Part shown: positions 21,820 through 33,511 of the stretch, piece after piece
Layout: each line of letters starts with the position of its first letter
Position numbering within the stretch: the first letter of the stretch is position 1
Assembly (NCBI GenBank): GCA_021432635.1
Contig: MU270061.1
Span: 16,642-74,725 of the forward strand
Source of the DNA: Thozetella sp. PMI_491
Lineage: Eukaryota > Ascomycota > Sordariomycetes > Chaetosphaeriales > Chaetosphaeriaceae
Direction of reading: 5' to 3'
Length of the DNA: 58,084 nt
The notes under the pieces: model-generated
What the model saw: the letters and a program-made list of their open reading frames with translations, nothing else
The model's database searches: none
Told to the model about the DNA's origin: nothing
Made by a program: the position numbers and the translations under genes

Positions 21820-22984
21820 GTTCGTGTTCTTCCGACGGCCGATGTGAGTCGCGAGGTTGGAACGGAACTTTGGTGGTGATGGCGGAATGCGGTCCCAACT
21901 TTCTGGGTCGAGCTTGCCGCCGAAGACACAAACAGGCCAGTGCGGATCTGGCTCGAGCCTGCGACGAGTCGCGAGGATTCGAAAGTAAGTGGGGCTGTTT
22001 GGGCACACACGAGCCCCGGCCGCGATTGAAACAGGGAAATGAGGTCGGGGCGGGGCGATAGCAAGGCTGGGTGGAGAGGTGCAGATGTTGCTTGATGGTT
22101 AATAAAGGAAAACATAAAAAGGAAAACTAAGGTCGGGCTCGGCTCTCTGGCGATAAATTTGTTGTCGTGTGGTGCTGGAGGGGTGGCTTGCACCGAAAGG
22201 AGAAGGCTCAACCAGGTTAGTGGCTGACGTTGTGGCTACCCCTCCACTGCTCAGCAGGCTCCTGCTGGCTCCAAGCTTCTTTTTTTTTTTTACGAAGTAT
22301 CTATTTTTTTTCCCCCTTAATTCTTTTATTACAGCAACTCCCCAGGTTGGACCTCCAGTTGCAGAGTACAGAGTACAAAAACCAGGCATGCATGGGGCGC
22401 ACGCCGCCGGGCGGAGGCCGCGGGAAACGTCAGCGAGTGAATTACCGGCCTCCTTCGAGGCACGGAAGCCAGGCCGAAAGTTTGACCATCTTCATAGACG
22501 GGGCTAAGATATACGGGTACCACAAAAGGGTGCTCAGATAAGCAGGCGCACATGTCACCCGCTATTGGCGCTGGTCCTGCCATGCCTTGTCTCCATCACA
22601 TCGGTCGCCTCCCCGCAAACGGGTTGCGCAAGAGAAGCGACCAAGCCAAATAAGCCTCTCGAATCGGCATAACGCGTGGTAGGCGGTCCGCCAGACTGCC
22701 AATAAGGAGCGGCATCTCGGTTACCTCTCAGAGGGCATCCGAGCTGCCAATGTTCTCCCCATAAAGCGCATCAGATCACCGAGACGGTACTAAGTGCTTC
22801 TTATTGCCTCCCTTTTCTCCTCTCTCTCTCTCTCTCTCACTCTCACACACACTATCTCCTCGTTCTCCCCGCGCCCGTGCCCCGCCTCCACCTTGGCCTC
22901 CGCAGCTCCATTGCGGGTTCATCACCCCTTTTGCCCTTTGGCCGGCGAGCCTTGCCCCTCCTCTCTCCACGCACGCATTGCGCC
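21820..22984. other. Divergent promoter region, WD40 gene / PPAT gene
   Basis: 1.16 kb between divergent starts. It contains T-runs at about 22279-22291 and 22303-22311, and a (TC)n-(AC)n microsatellite at about 22819-22855 just before the PPAT gene, probably in its 5' leader. Confidence 0.5.
22819..22855. repeat. (TC)n-(AC)n pyrimidine-rich microsatellite
   Basis: An uninterrupted CT dinucleotide run followed by CACTCTCACACACAC. It lies about 130 bp before the PPAT start codon; CT tracts are common in fungal core promoters and leaders. Confidence 0.8.
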
Positions 22985-24211
22985 ATGTCAGTCGCCACCC
23001 GGCGTGACGAGTTGCCGTCTCTACTACTACTTCCCTACCCGCCAGATCCAGCGAGCCGCCAAGTGCTCAGCGCTGCTTATAGGCCTTCTCTCGCTGCCGC
23101 TCTATCCAGGCTCAGGAACTCCGAGTCCCGCGCAACGCTGATTGTTGCAGTTGCGTGCCCTGTCCTTCATGGCCAATTTGCTAGGCACAAGACTCTCTCA
23201 TGGCCCGAGGCCCAGTCTCTACTAGCTGGAATTTATGCGCTCATCGCTGTGGTGTGCTCTCAGCTTTCCATTCCGACCGAGGCCGACGGTGGGCCCGGGT
23301 CAGTCGATGTTACGGTCGTGTTAGTCGACCACAACCGCGAGAAGAGGTTCCAGCCAGACTTTCATCCTGTGGTTGAGCCCAACAACACGATCGTTGTTGA
23401 CCTGGCCACCTTTGCCTCAGCCTACTACCCTTGGAATTACATTTTCCACGCAAGAAGCGAGGTGGGCCTTGAGGTCTATCAAACATTCCTTCGCCTCTTC
23501 GAAGGCAGACAGACACTGAGGCAAGACCAGCTGGTCGCCGTCGAAGGTGGAATCACCTTGAATGTTGCCCCAGGGTCGTCCTGCGAAGCTACGCCCCAGA
23601 CAGCCACTTACCCTGCGGTCTGCCTGGGCGGAACTTTCGACCATTTGCATCCTGGGCACAAGCTCCTGCTAACTGCCGCTGCTCTGCTCCTGAGAGTGCC
23701 TGAAAAGGTCTCGGCACGTTCCTGTCAGTTTATAATTGGGATCACTGGTGACGAGATGCTCAAAAAAAAAAAGTACGCAGCCTACGTCCAGTCCTGGGAA
23801 GATCGCGCCCGTGGCGTCATTGCCTTCCTCTCACTCCTCCTCGGCCTGGCGCCGTCAGGCTGGAAGTCAGGGCCGAGACACGAGGAACAGATCAACGATG
23901 GCGACGTGCGCGCCGTCTTCCGGGACGGGACCATATCCGTTCAGTGCGTCGAGATCCAAGATCCCTTCGGGCCCACGGTGACCGTGCAAAACATCGATGC
24001 CATTGTGGTATCCGGCGAGACTAGGTCCGGTGGCGCCGCTGTCAACGACCGCCGTACTGCCAAGGGATGGCATCCACTCGAGGTGTTTGAGGTGGACGTA
24101 CTTGACGCCAGTGAAATCCAGGGTAGCACTACCGAGTCTGAAAGCTTCGCGACGAAGATCAGCAGCACCGCGATTCGTCAGGCGAGGGCCCAGGCTGAGA
24201 TGTCACAGTAG
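22985..24211 (+). CDS. Phosphopantetheine adenylyltransferase (Cab4-type)
   Basis: Single exon, 408 aa from the ATG at 22985 (MSVATRRDELPSLLLLPYPP); an in-frame ATG at 22877 would add 36 low-complexity residues. The N-terminal half (1-205) is the fungal extension of the family. The nucleotidyltransferase domain starts at YPAVCLGGTFDHLHPGHK (about 209-226) with the HxGH adenylylation motif at 222-225. It continues with GITGDEMLKKKKYAAYV, IQDPFGPTVTV, IVVSGETRSGGAAVNDRR and the second signature ISSTAIRQ (392-399). The enzyme transfers AMP from ATP to 4'-phosphopantetheine, giving dephospho-CoA, the fourth step of CoA synthesis. As in yeast Cab4 there is no dephospho-CoA kinase domain attached. 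The KKKK codons form an A11 homopolymer (23762-23772) inside the gene. Confidence 0.92.
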   Translation: MSVATRRDELPSLLLLPYPPDPASRQVLSAAYRPSLAAALSRLRNSESRATLIVAVACPVLHGQFARHKTLSWPEAQSLLAGIYALIAVVCSQLSIPTEADGGPGSVDVTVVLVDHNREKRFQPDFHPVVEPNNTIVVDLATFASAYYPWNYIFHARSEVGLEVYQTFLRLFEGRQTLRQDQLVAVEGGITLNVAPGSSCEATPQTATYPAVCLGGTFDHLHPGHKLLLTAAALLLRVPEKVSARSCQFIIGITGDEMLKKKKYAAYVQSWEDRARGVIAFLSLLLGLAPSGWKSGPRHEEQINDGDVRAVFRDGTISVQCVEIQDPFGPTVTVQNIDAIVVSGETRSGGAAVNDRRTAKGWHPLEVFEVDVLDASEIQGSTTESESFATKISSTAIRQARAQAEMSQ

Positions 24212-25091
24212 TATCTTCCGCTCCCCACGTGGACCTGCTAAGAAGGATATATGGGCACGCGTGGTGGCTAGCCAGCATTGGATATACACTGAAGAGCCAC
24301 CAAGCTTCGATTTCCCCCCGGTTCAGTGGGTGCTGACCACGAGTCAAAGAACAAGCCGTTGAAACAAAGGCGTTGAGGTGGCCAGGGGTATATTGATCCG
24401 GTCAATGTTATGTGTCTCCTCTCAATGTCCCAGTGTCGGCACAACTGCCGAAATCTCTTGCCTAGCTTATCCCGTGCTACACTGCCTGTGTTCAGACTTT
24501 CCTGCTTTCCGAAACTGACTGCTCTCATGCCCTTAAATAATGTGATGCGCCCAACGGGGAGCAATCCCTCCCTGTCGGAATTCTAAGAGGGTGAGACAGG
24601 CTCTATCATTTCGGTGAGCAATGAGGCGCTCACCTTCATAAGCGCTGGTCGATGCCTGCGAACAAGCCTTGCCCATGTTTGATGAGTTGGCTCGACAATG
24701 TATAGTGCGCATACATCTATATGGTAGGCAGGTAAATCAGGAGTAAATTCATGGGCAGTAATTAAATACACTTCTCCTTTTCTCGCCTATTGGCATCTAG
24801 GATGCCCGGCTAGCTAGTTGAACCACGGAGAAAGCCGAGGGGTATTGTGAATGGTGGACCGACAGAATATATACCCATAGGACCTAGCAGGATGATATTT
24901 GCATCGCCAGCCTATTGCGACTAGATCGCAGGACTCTCGCGGGCATAGGTCAGCTACTCACTCCATGAAAGGCCGGCATTGGCAGGCACTGAAGGAAGCA
25001 GTGTCTTTGACATAATACCCACCGACGACTGCGAGTCACGAGGAAGACAGAAGAGTGGCAGATCAAGACGAGAGTTCAGTCATCCACGGCA
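24212..25091. other. Convergent intergenic region
   Basis: 880 bp between two gene 3' ends. Short ORFs only; nothing recognised. Confidence 0.55.
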
Positions 25092-26344
25092 TCACTGGAA
25101 AAGTGATAGCTTTGTCATCTCAGCCCCCATCACCTTGATGTGGTCAGCCCGGGTACTGTGTCGCTCCTGGAGAATCTTGCACTGTAGCAGTAGCAGTTGG
25201 TAGTCGGTGCCTGTGTTGCGTTGGACCGCAGACTCAACACCCTCTCTGAGCCGGGCCACCTTTCCAGTCAGGGTGTCGACTAGATGTTTCATCAAGGAAG
25301 CCTGGATGAAGCTCTGAGCACCGGGCTGCGCGTCCAATCTGTCAGTGCCAGGCCGGGCCACAAGGGGGACCGCGAAGGTGAGAGGCAAGGGGTCAACAGA
25401 CTTGCCTTAGGGGTAAAGGAGCCCACGCGAAGCTCGGGCCCCCAGAAGTCGGGCTCTTGGGACTTTGGCGCGGCCATGGAGAATTTGATGCAGGCCAGGG
25501 CTCCGACAAGGAGAGGGTCGAGCACATCGAGCAAGCGGAAGTGGCAGGAGACAAGTAGATTAAATATAGATAGGTTGGGGGCAGGTCGCCTGCGGCAAGA
25601 GAGAAGGCTCTCCTCAATGGCAGCGAGATCGGACGGAAGCTGAAGCCGGTGAATGCAATCCGCCATCTCGCACTGCGGATCGGGTTCGGGATCGATATCA
25701 AGGCATAAATGGATGGCGGTGGGATATAAGTCAATCAAGCGCTGTGTGGCAGAGAACAAAGCCTCAGGAAGGTTCTTAGGTCTGTGTTTCTGCTCAAACT
25801 CGGCTGCAAACTCGGACATGCTAGCGCTAGAGGCGTGGAAGTATCGATAACTAGGCACGCGATCAAGCACGGCATCTAGGTCCGCTAGGATGCCGGCGAG
25901 CTGCGCTGAGCAATGTGCAACCGGCCCCTGGGCCTCTGATTGAGGTAGTAGGGTCTCACGAGGGACCCGGGATTGCGGATCGGGGGTTGCCAGTTGGTCT
26001 GACAAAGGGGCAGCGCTGCCCTCGTCCCAGCCTGGATTTCCCGCCTTGAGAAGGTCCAGGTCGAGACTAGCGGACAGGAGAGACCAGTCCAAGGCGAGAG
26101 AGTGTCCAACTTGGCCCGCTCCGGTAGCCCCCGGCACTGTATTGTGAGGCGCCTGCGACAGCTGGGGAGAACTTTGATAAGGGATCAACGCGGGCGAGGT
26201 GCCGGGAGGGCTGAAGGCGCATCGGGCACCGGCCTTGGCGCACCTGGCGCAGACGCTGGTGCCAGGCTGCTTTGGGCACCGAAGCTTCTGTGCATGGCAT
26301 CTATCGCAGCTTAGGCGGTTTCGCCGGCCCGCTCCGGGTGTCAT
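25092..26344 (-). CDS. Zn2Cys6 transcription factor, AflR-like layout
   Basis: Spliced model complement(25092..25325, 25406..26344), 390 aa. The start at 26344 (MTPGAGRRNRLSCDRC) places the binuclear cluster near the N-terminus, with Cys at 13, 16, 23, 32, 35 and 42 (CDRCHAQKLRC, CARCAKAGARC). The middle is Pro/Gln/Ser-rich. The C-terminal half is helical: LAGILADLDAVLDRVP, ALFSATQRLIDLYPTAIHL and FNLLVSCHFRLLDVL, then after the intron FIQASLMKHLVDTLTGKVA and LLLLQCKILQERHS. This arrangement is that of AflR-type regulators of secondary-metabolite genes, but no biosynthetic core enzyme is adjacent, so targets are unknown. The 80-nt intron begins AAG|GCAAGT, a GC-AG donor; GT alternatives nearby break the frame. 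An upstream in-frame ATG at 26455 is possible but would precede the cluster by 49 residues. Confidence 0.82.
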
Positions 26345-26981
26345 GGTACGTAGGTCGTTGATGCTTGGGAGGGTCCGCTGGATGGTTAGATGGTGCGGTG
26401 TGGGTACATACACTATAGTGACCTTGCGGGATGGAAGTGCCTGGGCACGGCCCAACTCTCCCCCCTCCCAGGTGCCAGGGCTCTGCGGCTGCCCCTCCCC
26501 GGCGGGGATTAGGGATTCTCAGGCCAAGCACCACTCGCCCGAAGCAATGAAATAAGTCTGTCTACGCAGCCATACTGGCCAAGTAGCCCCAAAACTACGC
26601 CTTTTCTCTCAGCTAGGGGATATCAAGCAGTATGGATCGGCAGATGTATCCCATAAATGCGGGGAGAGGTTAAAGGTTAGACTCGTAGAAAGAGGTGCTT
26701 GCCTGATGGTTAAGCTAGATGTAGGTAGGCTTCTATCAAGCCATGATGCTCCAACCAAGTTATGATCCCGGGGCGCCGGGTACTACTAAATGCAACAACA
26801 CGCTGCCACGGCTTGCTGGACATGAGACCATAACCGACTGCCATTCATGGCAGTGAGGCGTCTCTGACGACGCCAAGAACATAGCTGCCTAGATTCCGCA
26901 GCCAATGCAGGGTTACTGCCTCCTAGACGTAGTACACTCGCATTACCCCTAGTTCCTCCTTCCTCCGCTTCTTCACCTCTT
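26345..26981. other. Promoter of the zinc-cluster gene; 3' flank of the lipase gene
   Basis: 637 bp, no additional gene seen. Confidence 0.5.
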
Positions 26982-29596
26982 CTAGCCTCGGAGGTCGCCA
27001 TGACCTGATGTTAAGCCTCTCGGTTGACCATCCCGTTTTATTAGAAGGTTGCCGTCGCGATCGTGACGAGGGTCCCACCCAGATGGTTCCAAGTCGCTGT
27101 CGTCCGTCCTCGAGTCTTCGACGTCAGCATCCGACGTATGGGGGTCTATCTCGGATGCATCTTCTGTCTGGGAGAGAATATCTAGCCGGAAAGGGGTCGT
27201 ATGGTCATCTCTGGCTCCTCCTGGGGGGCGGAGAGACTTCGACGGCGTCCTCGGCCTTTCTGGTCGCGCTTCGTCGGAATACCTGTCGTCCGACCCCGGG
27301 GGTGGCGTTAACGGCCTCGAGAAGTCTAACTCATCCGTCCATCGCTCTTTCGCAGGGAGTGGGTGGGGTCCTGGAAAGGAAGTTGCTGATGGACCTCGAT
27401 AGGGAAGATGAAAATGGCTTCTCACCGCCCGCTTCAGCCGCGGCTTGCTCGTGTTTGCCCTGCCGGCCAAGTGAGCGGGGGCCAAGGATGGGATGTGACT
27501 ACCACGACGCGACACGATTTCCAGTCGTTCCTCCTGCTCCGTGTCCTCGTCGGTTAACGCCTGCTCCAAGCTCTGCAGCACATTCTTGTGTCTTGCCATC
27601 AGCTGTATGCTGCTACCTGAGTTCCTTCGCCGACGGGACAGGCCGTCGGCGTCGGTAGGGTTCCGCACCACGGAGCGAGGGCCGCGCAGGCTGTCAGGTC
27701 CTGCACGACCAGGAGTCGCGCTGTTGCCTATTCCGATGGGCAACCCGGCGCCCAGATGTTCGGAGCCGGTGGCAAGCCGGCGCAGATCAACCTGGCTCTG
27801 GCTGAAGACAACGCGGGCACGAAGTCGATGAACGGCGCGGTCAAGGGCGAGCTCGATGGCACAACGATCCCTGATGCGGCTTAGCTTTGGCCACGCGGCC
27901 CGCTCACCGGCAAGGCAGGTGCGTAGCATGAAAGCGGACGTCGGGTTACTGAGTATGTTGGGTAGGTCTTGGATGGCGATCTCGGGCAAGATCGTGATGT
28001 CACCTGAATATTTCTGGCTCAGGATGCTGCGGAGTTTGGTGAAGAGGTTGGGGCAGATGCCGAGCTCGGTGAGGAAGTGCAACCTGTGGAGAGCCTCATC
28101 CTTGGCCATGGATGTCAGCAGGTAGAGCCAATCCACGCTGGACTCGCCGGCGGCGGAGGAGCCTTGATCTAGATCATCAGACGGGTACAGGCGGTCGTCC
28201 CTGGAAAGGAAGGGCACTACATGGGGATTGACCTGCGAGACGATGAAGTGGTTCACGTTGAACATCTCGGCCAGCCTGGTCATGGGAAGGTCGTTGTCCA
28301 CCGATCCGTCGATCCACCTCTGGGGCGATGGGTTCCAGGGGGCGTGCTCGCCTGTTACTGGATCCTTGACAAGAAGCGGCGCCGAGTTGAAGACCAGCGG
28401 TACCGAGCAGGACGCAGCCACCGCTGACCATATCATGACGTTGGGCGCCGTAATATAGTTGAGGAGCCGGGGAAGCTCGTATATCGATTCGGTCGAGACG
28501 CATATGTTGCATATGCGCCGCGTTCTGTTGTAGGCCTCCTGGAAGGTCATGTCTCCGAGCATGCCCCTCATTACGCGCGTCAGATGCTTGATATCAGCCC
28601 AGCTCCCCTCGGTCAGCAGGCGGCGGACATGGTCCGAGACCGTGTCGCCATGGCCCTCAAATACGGCGAGGTCGCCGTATGGAAACGTCTCGATGACGCC
28701 AGGTATGTCCTCATCCTTCCTGGTGCAGAGAACTGCACATATAATTGAGCCAGCAGAGGCGCCAGAGATGATCCTAGGGAGTAGCCTCGACTCAAAGAGG
28801 GACTTGACTACGCCAATATGAGCCATGCCGAACGTCGCGCCGCCGCTGAGCAGCAGGGCACTCCTCCCGAAGCTCTGCCTGGCGTAAAGCATCCCTTCGA
28901 GCAGGTCCTTGTACTCTAAGTCAGGCGGCATGGCGAAGGCACTCTGCTCTACTATGGCCTCCACTGTCTTAACAGCAGAGTCAACGTAGCGTTCGATCAA
29001 GGCTTTGGTTCCAATATAGGAATGCCGATAAAGGTCCAGGTTGCCCATTCCGCCAAGATCCCGCGACAAAGCCGTGCGGACGAGATACATCATCGTCCTA
29101 ATGTCATGGTTTAATCGAGCATCTTCTAATTCGTGTAGCTTCTCCCCTATAAACTCCGGGTTGTAGTCACCAGCAGAGTCATCGAGCTTCCACTTGTCGT
29201 TTCCTTCGAGGCGATCGAGTTCGCGGGCAGCGGCTTCCCAGTCATCCAAGGTTGCTGCCTGCAAAGCATCAGACTACATTCTAGCGCAATCACAAATTAG
29301 GGCGCACCTACTCCATGGATGCGAACTGCTAGAATCTGTTTCCTCTCATCGAGTCGTTTCCGGTCCCGCCGCTCCGACTCGTTGAGCCCGTCACGCCACT
29401 GGAGGATGTAGTTGTTCGCATCACGTATGAGCCTCGAAAATGGCGACGGCGACGAAACCACCGTTCGTGAGAGAGTTCCCTTGGGAGGCGGCGGAAGGGA
29501 CGTTGCCGGGGGTGTCTCAGGGGGCAGGGCCTGGGGGTCCCCCTTGGCTGCAGAGGATCGGAAGATGGGCGTGAATATATGTAACAACGTTGCCAT
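26982..29596 (-). CDS. Patatin-like triacylglycerol lipase (Tgl3/4/5 family)
   Basis: Spliced model complement(26982..29258, 29312..29596), 853 aa; one 53-nt intron (GTAGGT...TTTGCAG). Residues 1-95 include a Pro-rich segment and FSRLIRDANNYILQWRDGL, the start of the DUF3336 region that precedes patatin domains in this family (continuing LDDWEAAARELDRLEGNDKW). The patatin domain has the glycine-rich oxyanion loop LLSGGATFGMAHIGVV, the nucleophile elbow GASAG (Ser263) and the catalytic Asp in WIDGSVDND (Asp412). The C-terminal ~300 residues are Ser/Pro/Arg-rich and probably phosphorylated, as in yeast Tgl4. The family hydrolyses triacylglycerol at lipid droplets, and some members also act as steryl-ester lipases or acyltransferases. 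Length and domain order are typical. Confidence 0.92.
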
Positions 29597-32155
29597 AGTT
29601 GAGAGAAAGGATGTCGCGGGAGAAATTCGAGACCACGGCTGTCAGGGGTCAGGATGCTCGGAGAACCAGGTTGACACCTTCAACCCGTGATCGTGGCTTG
29701 CCCGCGCTTTTGGCGTGGAGCGAAGCAAAGTAGGTGGGGTCGAGCGGTGGTAATGGTGATAACCTTGAGCTATCCCTTTCGTCCTACGTGGTTTTAGAGC
29801 TTCTCGTGCGTGGTGGCCACAGGTGAAGAAAGTGCCAGGGAGTTGTCTCGATGCTCGTAAGGAATGGGGTATAATGTCGTCGCGTCGTTCGGCATCTCGG
29901 AGATGCGGTCTAGGGCTCCTGATCGAATGACGAGAGGGTAGGCAAAGTCTACTACTGGTAGAAAGGAGCGAAAGGAGACCTCCGTCTAGGGAAAAATTCA
30001 TCCATGTGTTAATAGCGGCCCTAAGGAGAAAATGAGGACAAGAATGGGAGCGTCACAACGGGCCATGAGATCACGGTCTCCGTGGGGTCGGAGATGACGC
30101 CGGCATGTGCGCTCCCCGCGAAGCGAGGGACAAAAGCCAGCACACGAGGGGCTGGTGGCGTGGGGGAGGAGTGTGTGGGGGGGGGGTTCCACCACAAGTC
30201 CCGTGTGCGGACTGGGGGCAGCATCTGACCTTGCCAGCCCAGCACTCCCCTCTTTGCTAACTCCTCGCTTAATTACAGGCCAATTGAGTGACGGTGGGCC
30301 ATCCTCTGCCTAAACATGCTCAGCTCACCCGGCCTCCCCTTGGTGAGCAGCAGGCTGAGCCCATCAGACAGGCTCTACAAGAGCAGTTTCTTCTTTCTTT
30401 CTCCTATTTTTTCCTGGCCTGTGATTGACACACTACTAGCTAAGTACGATGCCGATGGGTGGTCAGATTAAGTTTGTGGTCCTGCAGGATTTCAGGCGCG
30501 ACAAGGTTCGCAGTCACCGACCGTGTGGGAAGAAGCTGCATGCAGGCATGGTTTCCTTTGTGTGACTTGTCTCTACCTATCCAAGGAGGGTAGCCAGCTG
30601 CCATGCCGCACCATCTGGTGCTTAGGGGCTATTTGCATGTGCTACAATGCGACTAGCCTGGTCTCCGCTCAAAAAAAAAAATTGCCCAAGGCATAGAGAA
30701 AGCCCATCGTCTAGAACCAGCAACAGCAGTATAGTAGCCAGCTCCGGCATGGTACTCAGGCGAGCATCCGTATTTGGATAGTATAGCGCTATGGGGTATG
30801 GAGCACCAGTTTCCTGCGTCAGGGCCGGAGAGCATAGCCTCAAGGGCATGCTAACGACGACAAGACTACGGGGGGCTTCCCCTTTAGAGAGGCGCGGTTC
30901 TACATTAGAGATCCGAGCGGCCGCCTTTTCTCCCGTAGCCACCGATGCATTGCCATCCCCGTCGCTGTACCAGTAACTTGCGGCCAGTCTCAGATCCCAG
31001 GCCAGCCCCTGGCGTCCGTTATGAGGCTTTCTGTCGTGCTCAGCACCATGGCCGTTGCCGAGACTGTCCTTGTTTACATCCTATTAGCTTTTTCAGGCGG
31101 TGGGCGCGAAGCGAACACGCCAAGGGTCCGTTCGGACTTCTCGGGGTGCTGCGCATCGCGGGCCGTCTTATCCATACCGAACTTGAGGCTGGCCCCAACT
31201 AATCCGGTCATCCAGGGGTTACCCAAGCCAACAAACGAGACCTAAACATTCCTGCCGTGCCTAAGCTCGTCGGATAGCTCTTTTATGCATCAAGGAGGAC
31301 CTCGTCTATGACACGGGAAAGGGGCCAATTCATGGGACATGCCAACCCCACAACGCCCCAGGCATTGAAACCATATATAGGCTCCAAAAGATCGAAAGTG
31401 GCATCTTCGATACTAGTACAGAGCGACTATGCAAAGCGACTAGTCGTTAAGCTGCACCGTACCTGGCCGCTTGGCAAGCTGCCTGGGCGCTCCAATTCTC
31501 AAATGAGCTACGAAGTGCAGAGAGAAAGATAGAGCCCGGTGAAAGGAAACCGCCCGAGGTAGACGGATCGGTAGGTGCTATCTGCCAGCATGTTCGCTAG
31601 GTGCTTGAAGAACCATATCTTCTTCCTTCGGGGGAAATCAGGAGAATGCTTGGTCCTGCCAAAAACCCACTACAGAGCGGGCCTACCCGCAGAGGCATGG
31701 AAAATGGCAACCGGCAAGTCTCCTCCAGAGAGGCCAGGAGAAGAGGGAGACAACTAGGGTTATAAATAAGCATAGAAAAAAACACAAACCAAGATCGACA
31801 AGGAAGCCGTAATCTGCCGCGAATTGAATGCCTGGCTTGCCTGGCGAGCGAACGACGGTATCAGATGCGAGATACGGTCGACCACTGACGCGTCACTTGA
31901 CTACAGGCAAGCATAAAAGCGCGGGGTCATTTTTCTCCACCTACCTTTCTTCTCGAGCAACCCCTCCTCAACCCCAATTGTTTTAACCCTTGGGTGACGT
32001 GACAGGCACCAAGCTCAAGCCCTGCTCCTGTAGCTCCTGGAGATAGAGAGCTAGCTCTCTCCTGCAGTGGGGAGCAACCCCCCATCCCCTCCTTTCCTTA
32101 AAAAAAAAAAGAAAGCAAAAGAGAGGGCTGATAGGTGACCAGAGCGCCATCCGAC
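29597..32155. other. Long divergent intergenic region
   Basis: 2.56 kb between the lipase start and the next gene. Includes homopolymer A runs near 30670-30680 and 32100-32110. ORFs of 60-119 codons occur on both strands, but none shows a domain, signal peptide or coherent splicing. Confidence 0.5.
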
Positions 32156-33511
32156 ATGGACTCGAGCCACCTCGATATCCAGCCACTCCCGGAACCCACC
32201 TTAACCCTCACGCTCCCTAGTATCCAAGACAACACCGCGCTTGACTGCCGCGTGTACCACCCCCTCTCCCTCAGCCCCTCTCCGAAGGCTCCTACATGGG
32301 ATAGGCATGTCGCCGTGGTAGCTCACCCCTACTCGCCTCTTGGGGGCTGCCAGGATGACCGCATCGTGACTACTGCTTCGGGCACCTTGTTGCGCCTAGG
32401 CTTCCTGGTAGCGACCTTCAACTTTCGAGGCGCTGGGGGCTCAGCTGGGCGGACCACTTGGACTGGCAAGGCCGAGCGGGCCGACTACATGTCGGTAGCG
32501 GGATTCCTGGTCTACTATTCCCACTACCTCAACCCATTCTCGACGGCGCCGTCCTTGCCAGGTCTTCTCGGAGCCAGACCTGTTTTCCTCTTCGCCGGGT
32601 ACTCCTATGGTGGGAATATCGTGATGCAGCTCCCAGCCCTGAGCACGATCCTCTCGTCTTTTGAGGCCCCTGCCACTGGCTCCCCGGCGGCCGAGATAAG
32701 GATGCGCGCTCAGCACACGGCTGAGATGCAAAACACGGTCTTGGCTAGCGCCAGGGCAGTGGCGACCAAGCCGCATGGCAACGGAGAGCGGTCACCTCGG
32801 AAGTCGCTGGGCGTACGAATCGGCGGCGACGAGGAGAACCGCAGCAGCCACGATTCGCGGCGGTCCTTCTCGTTCGATCCCGACGAAATCAAGAAGGGGG
32901 TCGCCGACATCATGCACAAGACCGCACGCAGAAGCGGACACCGAAAGTCACACCACCACGGGGCCCAGGATCCTGAGAGCGTCTCCGGCGGGCGGCCTGA
33001 CACAACCGAGGGGGAGCGGGAGCAACACCTCCCTGCTGTGTCGGACCTGATAAGGCATCGACCGGCGTACTTGTTAATCTCACCACCGCAGGGGGTCTTC
33101 AGAAATATCCTCAACCTATCCTTTACGAACCCGTTCTCAAGGAAGCTCCGCAGATCAACAAGTCAGCCATTGCCCTCGCCCCCAGCGGAACTCCCTCCAG
33201 GAAGCTCTGCGGACCGGGAGAGCCGGGATTCCCCCGAGACTAGCGAGGCCGAGCATAAGTTGATACAAAACGCAACTTTTGTCATATACGGGGACCAGGA
33301 CGTGTTTATCCCGCTCAAGAGGACCCGCGAGTGGGCGGCGTCCCTGCAGGCCGCCCCGGACTCCCTGTTTCGCGCTCATGAGGTATCACGGGCTGGCCAC
33401 TTTTGGGTGGAAGGCCGTGTCTTATACGTCCTCGTGAGCGCCCTCGATTCGTTCGGGAGCAGCCTTCTCCGAAAGAACGACCCCTCCAAGGAAGTGCCAG
33501 AGACCACATAG
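32156..33511 (+). CDS. COG2945-like alpha/beta hydrolase
   Basis: Single exon, 451 aa from the ATG at 32156 (MDSSHLDIQPLPEP); an ATG seven codons upstream (32135) is also open. The N-terminal half has VVAHPYSPLGGCQDDRIV and then FLVATFNFRGAGGSAGR, the HPxPxxGG and NFRGxGxS motifs of COG2945-type hydrolases. The nucleophile elbow is AGYSYGGNI (Ser150). The acid is in IYGDQDVFIP and the His in RAGHFWVEG. A long insertion (about residues 185-300) of charged, Ser/Arg/His-rich sequence (RKSHHHG) separates the nucleophile from the cap and acid regions; this insertion is probably disordered and is larger than in bacterial relatives. Substrate unknown; cytosolic by lack of a signal peptide. Confidence 0.82.
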   Translation: MDSSHLDIQPLPEPTLTLTLPSIQDNTALDCRVYHPLSLSPSPKAPTWDRHVAVVAHPYSPLGGCQDDRIVTTASGTLLRLGFLVATFNFRGAGGSAGRTTWTGKAERADYMSVAGFLVYYSHYLNPFSTAPSLPGLLGARPVFLFAGYSYGGNIVMQLPALSTILSSFEAPATGSPAAEIRMRAQHTAEMQNTVLASARAVATKPHGNGERSPRKSLGVRIGGDEENRSSHDSRRSFSFDPDEIKKGVADIMHKTARRSGHRKSHHHGAQDPESVSGGRPDTTEGEREQHLPAVSDLIRHRPAYLLISPPQGVFRNILNLSFTNPFSRKLRRSTSQPLPSPPAELPPGSSADRESRDSPETSEAEHKLIQNATFVIYGDQDVFIPLKRTREWAASLQAAPDSLFRAHEVSRAGHFWVEGRVLYVLVSALDSFGSSLLRKNDPSKEVPETT

